Origin: Frigidibacter sp. ROC022
GTDB lineage: Bacteria > Pseudomonadota > Alphaproteobacteria > Rhodobacterales > Rhodobacteraceae
DNA length: 64,000 nt
Direction: 5' to 3'
Assembly (NCBI RefSeq): GCF_024723735.1
Contig: NZ_JANQDU010000002.1
Coordinates: 124,001 to 188,000, forward strand
Shown in pieces: positions 60,462 through 64,000 of the stretch. A program made the translations under genes and the position numbers. The notes beneath the pieces are model-generated. The model did no database searches. It was given only the letters and a program-made list of their open reading frames with translations, and had not been told where the DNA came from. Within the stretch, counting starts at the first letter, position 1; each line of letters starts with the position of its first letter.

Positions 60462-61553
60462 ATGGCAACGCGACGGGGATTTGTCTCGGGGCTTCTGGCG
60501 GCCGGACTGATGCCGCGCCCGACATGGGCCGATGCCGGCAGCCCGGCCTATCTGGCGGCGGCGCTGCGCGACGATGACAGCTATTGGCTGATCGGCTTGA
60601 GTGCAGCGGGGCAGGAACGGTTCCGGCTGCCCCTGCCGGAACGCGGACATGCGGCGGCGGCGCATCCCTTGCGCCCCGACGCTGTGGCATTTGCGCGGCG
60701 GCCCGGGACATTCGCGCTGATCATCGATTGCCGGGACGGAACGGTGCGGGCCGAGCTGCGTTCGCCGCCGGGGCGACATTTCTACGGCCACGGCGCCTAT
60801 GCCGCGGACGGCACGCTGCTGCTGACCACCGAGAACGACTATGACGCGGTGCGCGGCGTGATCGGGGTCTGGGACGTGGCGGCGGGGTATCTGCGGGTTG
60901 GCGAGTTCGCCTCGGGCGGCATCGGACCGCATGAGATCGCACGGTTGCCGGATGGCGGCTTCGCGATTGCCAACGGCGGGATCGAGACCCATCCCGACAG
61001 CGACCGCGAGATCCTGAACCGCGACACGATGGCGCCGCGGCTGACCTATGCCGAGGCCACGGGGCATCTGCCGGAATCGGTGGCGCTGCCGCAGGAGCTG
61101 CACCAGCACTCGATCCGGCATCTGTCGGTGCGCGGCGACGGGCTGGTCGCCTTCGCGATGCAGTGGCAGGGCGATGCCTCGGTGACGCCGCCGCTGCTGG
61201 GCCTGCACCGCCGGGGGGAAGCCGTGCGGCTGGTCAAGGCCCCGCCGGCGGAACACGCGCGGATGCAGAACTATGCCGGCTCGGTCTCGTTCTCGGGCGA
61301 CGGCGAGCTGGTGGCGATCACCTCTCCGAAGGGCGGGCTGGCGCAGGTCTTCGAGGTCGAGACCGGCGACTGGATCGGCAGCTACGACTCGGCCGATCTC
61401 TGCGGCGTCGCCGCGGCGGCGGAGGGGTTCTGCGTGACCACCGGCACCGGCGCGGCGACCGGCCTGGCCGGCGCGACGCCGCTGTGGACCGCCCGCGAGA
61501 AGCGGCTCGCCTTCGACAACCACCTGGTCCGGATCGGGCCGATTCCGGCCTGA
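60462..61553 (+). CDS. DUF1513 family protein (Tat-exported beta-propeller)
   Basis: 363 residues. The N-terminus T-R-R-G-F-V-S-G-L-L-A-A-G-L-M has a twin-arginine signal. Repeated blade-like segments (F-Y-G-H-G-A-Y, T-T-E-N-D-Y, G-I-G-P-H-E-I-A-R-L-P-D-G) are DUF1513, regularly linked to imelysin and DUF1111 genes. It lies 2 bp after the imelysin gene. Confidence 0.9.
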   Translation: MATRRGFVSGLLAAGLMPRPTWADAGSPAYLAAALRDDDSYWLIGLSAAGQERFRLPLPERGHAAAAHPLRPDAVAFARRPGTFALIIDCRDGTVRAELRSPPGRHFYGHGAYAADGTLLLTTENDYDAVRGVIGVWDVAAGYLRVGEFASGGIGPHEIARLPDGGFAIANGGIETHPDSDREILNRDTMAPRLTYAEATGHLPESVALPQELHQHSIRHLSVRGDGLVAFAMQWQGDASVTPPLLGLHRRGEAVRLVKAPPAEHARMQNYAGSVSFSGDGELVAITSPKGGLAQVFEVETGDWIGSYDSADLCGVAAAAEGFCVTTGTGAATGLAGATPLWTAREKRLAFDNHLVRIGPIPA

Positions 61554-61860
61554 ATCCCGGCCCGTTTCGGGGCGTCCCCATGGGGACGGGGGGTCAAGTG
61601 ATTGATTTTGCTGGACTCCCCGAAATGGGGACGATCATGGTTAGCGAAAGGTGAACGGCAACGGTGGCATGGCGGGTGCCGCTCTGCCGTCACGACAAGC
61701 GAGGGCAACGCCTCCACCCCGCACGACCCTCTGGTCGTCGGGATCATTCTCCGGCACTGTCGGGGCGGGTTGCGTTTCGGCGCCTGGCCCGTTTCCGACC
61801 ATCCGGCCCGATCCCCGACCGCGGCCAATTCATCGCTGAGGCCGCAACCCTGGACTGCCC
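61554..61860. other. Intergenic region with palindrome
   Basis: 307 bp between DUF1513 and the EamA gene. It contains the perfect palindrome GTCCCCATGGGGAC (61574-61587) and a CCCC-GAAA-TGGGG stem (61618-61630), which may end the upstream operon. No gene seen. Confidence 0.5.
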
Positions 61861-62700
61861 ATGACCGCTTACGCCCTTGGCATCGTGCTGTTCTCGGCGC
61901 TGCTCCATGCCGGCTGGAATGCGATGCTGAAATCCGAGACCGACCGCGCCGGGGTTCTGGGCGCGGTGTCGCTGTTCCATGCCTTTGCCGGGGTGGTGCT
62001 GATCCTGATGTCGCCGATACCGGCGCCGGAAAGCTGGCCGTCGATCGCGGTCTCGACGATCGTGCATTACGGCTATTACCTGCTGCTGTTCCGCGCCTAT
62101 CGGTTCGGCGACCTGAGCCAGGTCTATCCGATCTCGCGCGGGCTGGCCCCGGCCATCGTGGCCTTTTCGGCCTGGCTGCTGATCGGCGAGACGCTGGCGC
62201 CGCTGGCGATGGCGGGGCTGGTGGCCATCGTGACGGGCATCTTCCTGCTGGCCCTGCAGCGCGGTGCCGCGGCGGCGCCGCGCAGCACGGTCGGCTTCGC
62301 GGTGCTGCTGGGGCTGTGCATCGGCACCTATTCCACCGCCGACGGCATCGGCATCCGCCTGTCCGGAACCGCGACCGGCTATATGGGCTGGCTGTTCCTC
62401 TTCGAGGCGCCGGTGCCGCTGTACATCGCCCTGCACCGGCGCCGCAACCGCGGCCATTTCGCGCCGCGCACGCTGATCATGGGGTTCCTGGGCGGGGCGG
62501 CGGCGGTGACGGCCTATGGGCTGGTGCTCTACGTCAAGACCATCGCGCCGCTGGGCGCGGTCTCGGCGGTGCGGGAGTCGAGCGTCATCATCGCGGCGTT
62601 GATCGGTGTCATCGCCTTTGGCGAGCGGCCCTGGAAGGGGCGCATCCTGGCGGCGGTGATCGTGGCCGGCGGCGTCATCGCGCTGTCCCTGTCCGGCTAG
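61861..62700 (+). CDS. EamA-type (DMT superfamily) transporter
   Basis: 279 residues with about ten hydrophobic segments in two repeats, ending V-I-A-F-G-E-R-P-W-K-G-R and V-A-G-G-V-I-A-L-S-L-S-G, the EamA signature. Inner membrane exporter of small metabolites; substrate unknown. Single gene. Confidence 0.88.
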   Translation: MTAYALGIVLFSALLHAGWNAMLKSETDRAGVLGAVSLFHAFAGVVLILMSPIPAPESWPSIAVSTIVHYGYYLLLFRAYRFGDLSQVYPISRGLAPAIVAFSAWLLIGETLAPLAMAGLVAIVTGIFLLALQRGAAAAPRSTVGFAVLLGLCIGTYSTADGIGIRLSGTATGYMGWLFLFEAPVPLYIALHRRRNRGHFAPRTLIMGFLGGAAAVTAYGLVLYVKTIAPLGAVSAVRESSVIIAALIGVIAFGERPWKGRILAAVIVAGGVIALSLSG

Positions 62701-62776
62701 CCCCCCGCATCGGCGCTATGCCCGCAGGCGACGGGATGCTACGCTGCCGCTGTCCCTGCCAGCCGGAGGCTGCCGC

Positions 62777-63028
62777 ATGCTTCAGAAAACCTTCTTTCCC
62801 ACCGATCAGGTCCGGGTGCCCGCCAAGCGGGCCAAGACGCTGGACGCCGCCAAGGTGACGGCGCTGGCCGAGAGCATCCTGGAACAGGGGCAGCTGACCC
62901 CGATCAAGGTCCGGGCCGACGGCAGCAAGGGTTACGTGCTGATCGAGGGTCTGCATCGGCTGGAGGCGTTGAAGGCCCTGGGCGAGGAGCGGGTCGAGGG
63001 CTACCTGGTTCAGGCGACGCTGCACTGA
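62777..63028 (+). CDS. ParB N-terminal-like domain protein
   Basis: 83 residues. V-T-A-L-A-E-S-I-L-E-Q-G-Q-L-T-P-I-K-V-R and Y-V-L-I-E-G-L-H-R-L-E-A-L-K-A-L-G form a ParB/Srx domain, with G-L-H-R in place of the common G-x-R/H-R. No HTH follows, so it is not a partition protein. Function unknown. Confidence 0.85.
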   Translation: MLQKTFFPTDQVRVPAKRAKTLDAAKVTALAESILEQGQLTPIKVRADGSKGYVLIEGLHRLEALKALGEERVEGYLVQATLH

Positions 63029-63117
63029 GCGGGCGCCGGGCGGGGAGTCAAGGCTTGACGGGTGATCCCCGTTCAACGAGGCTTGCCGGAACGTCAACCG
63101 GTCTGGAGAACGACCCC

Positions 63118-63555
63118 ATGAAGACAAGACTTGCATTCACCCTTGCAGCGGCCATGACGGTCGGCCAATCGGTCCAGGCCGGCGGCATGGCGCCGGCGAT
63201 CGTCGAACCGACGGTCGTCATCGAAGACACCTCGTCATCCTCGGCAAGCGGCCTCATCGTGCCGCTGATGCTGCTGCTTCTGGTGGCGGCGGCGGCATCG
63301 TCGAGCGACAGCGGCAGCGGCGGCACGGTCTCGATCAGCGACGCGCGGCTGAAGACCGACATCGAAAGGGTCTCGACCGCCGCAAATGGCCTGCCGGTCT
63401 ATCAATTCCGCTATCGCGGGCATCCCGAGATCTACCAGGGCGTGATGGCGCAGGATGTGCTTCAGCGCTTCCCCGATGCGGTGATCACCCTGCCGAGCGG
63501 CTACATGGCGGTGAATTACGACCGTCTCGGTCTGCGCATGGAACGGATCGACTGA
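63118..63555 (+). CDS. Exported protein with peptidase S74-like domain
   Basis: 145 residues from the ATG at 63118 with TGGAG upstream. Signal peptide (M-K-T-R-L-A-F-T-L-A-A-A-M-T-V-G), a second hydrophobic segment (L-I-V-P-L-M-L-L-L-L-V-A-A-A-A), then S-D-A-R-L-K-T-D-I-E-R-V, Y-Q-F-R-Y-R-G and G-V-M-A-Q-D-V-L-Q-R-F-P, the S74/intramolecular chaperone motif normally at the C-terminus of phage tail spikes. Here it stands alone in the chromosome. Confidence 0.8.
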   Translation: MKTRLAFTLAAAMTVGQSVQAGGMAPAIVEPTVVIEDTSSSSASGLIVPLMLLLLVAAAASSSDSGSGGTVSISDARLKTDIERVSTAANGLPVYQFRYRGHPEIYQGVMAQDVLQRFPDAVITLPSGYMAVNYDRLGLRMERID

Positions 63556-63583
63556 TCACCCGGGGGCCGGGCGGGGCGCAGCC

Positions 63584-64000
63584 TCAGCCCGGCCCGCCGA
63601 TCCAGGCGAAGGCCCTTTCCAGATAGCGGCGGCCGTCCTGTCTCTGCCATTCGCCATGCGCCATGATGACCCGCCGGGGGTCCCAGGCCAGCATCCTGTC
63701 GCGGGAGGCCCGCAGCGAGGCCCGCGCGAAGGAGGTCAGGCGCAGTTCGAGCGGGGCATAGCCCTTGCCCTCGACGATGCCCCAGAGCCGCGCGACGACC
63801 CGTTTCCAGCCCGACCAATGCGCACGCAGGAAACGGTCCGAGAAATTCTCGGACATGTCGGCGATGATGACGGTGCGGGATGCGCGGTGAAGGAACACGA
63901 TCTCGTCCAGAAGACGCGAGCCACGGAACCAGACCTGATCGAAGGCGCCCTGCCAGGCGGCGGGACTGGTCTCTTCCAGCGGCGGTTCGAAGGACAGGTC
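63584..64000 (-). CDS. DUF4336 family protein, C-terminal part (cut by window edge)
   Basis: 139 codons to the stop; the gene continues beyond the right edge. R-G-S-R-L-L-D-E-I-V-F-L-H-R-A-S-R-T-V-I-I-A-D-M-like order, H-W-S-G-W-K-R-V and M-A-H-G-E-W match DUF4336, a metallo-beta-lactamase-like fold. Host chromosome. Confidence 0.82.
   Translation of the reverse strand, partial: DLSFEPPLEETSPAAWQGAFDQVWFRGSRLLDEIVFLHRASRTVIIADMSENFSDRFLRAHWSGWKRVVARLWGIVEGKGYAPLELRLTSFARASLRASRDRMLAWDPRRVIMAHGEWQRQDGRRYLERAFAWIGGPG

Overview
The window is GC-rich DNA from an alphaproteobacterium, most probably a member of the Rhodobacteraceae. The tail genes resemble gene transfer agent (GTA) tail genes, and small families typical of Rhodobacterales phages (DUF2793, DUF6362, DUF6441, DUF6511, DUF7220) are present. 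The right flank has a di-haem protein / imelysin / DUF1513 operon of the kind seen in that group.

Layout. Positions 1-578 are left chromosomal flank, with the start of a membrane glycosyltransferase-like gene. From 579 to 57937 lies one large integrated element. It sits at the 3' end of an initiator tRNA-fMet gene (57891-57967, minus strand). A perfect 50-bp direct repeat (579-628 and 57888-57937) covers the tRNA from the anticodon loop to CCA and marks attL and attR. Inside each end is a pair of TGCTTCCA octamers spaced exactly 11 bp, likely integrase arm sites. The P4-type tyrosine integrase is at 2930-4084. From 57968 on is right chromosomal flank: di-haem oxidoreductase, imelysin and DUF1513 proteins, an EamA transporter, a ParB-like protein, an S74-like protein and a DUF4336 protein cut by the window edge.

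Inside the element the left arm carries a DUF6880 protein, the integrase, a WYL-domain regulator of the BrxR/CapW type directly followed by a type I restriction-modification operon (hsdM-hsdS-hsdR), and a GIY-YIG/DUF4357 protein. The centre (12947-51413) is a siphovirus-type prophage, nearly all on the minus strand. Read right to left it has an XRE repressor and ImmA/IrrE protease, two unknown genes, a small HTH protein, recombination and replication genes (ATPase, DUF669, RecB-like nuclease, helicase, primase-polymerase, RuvC-like), a ParB-methylase, small and large terminase, gpW, portal, capsid remnant, tail genes, a lysis cassette, GTA-like tail-tip genes and a DUF2793 fibre-like protein. 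The right arm (51516-57770) is a plus-strand operon: a 27-aa leader ORF, DUF6361 protein, a double-HKD phospholipase D-like protein and a 1050-aa SF2 helicase. I do not recognise this combination as a named system and think it is the best candidate for an undescribed defence module.

The prophage looks domesticated. The front of the capsid (probably protease-capsid fusion) gene has been replaced by a cargo gene with its own strong promoter. The capsid remnant also carries a palindromic repeat insertion, the tail tube gene has an in-frame TAG, the DUF6441 gene is broken near its N-terminus, and DUF7220 is frameshifted. Other cargo interrupts the structural operon: HigBA, an AbiGi-like protein, a DUF4365-like nuclease and a PIN/HTH toxin-antitoxin pair. 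The head appears lost while a nearly complete tail and lysis set remains, and the locus now seems to act as a carrier of defence and stabilisation genes. The tail chaperone gene keeps a textbook -1 frameshift site.
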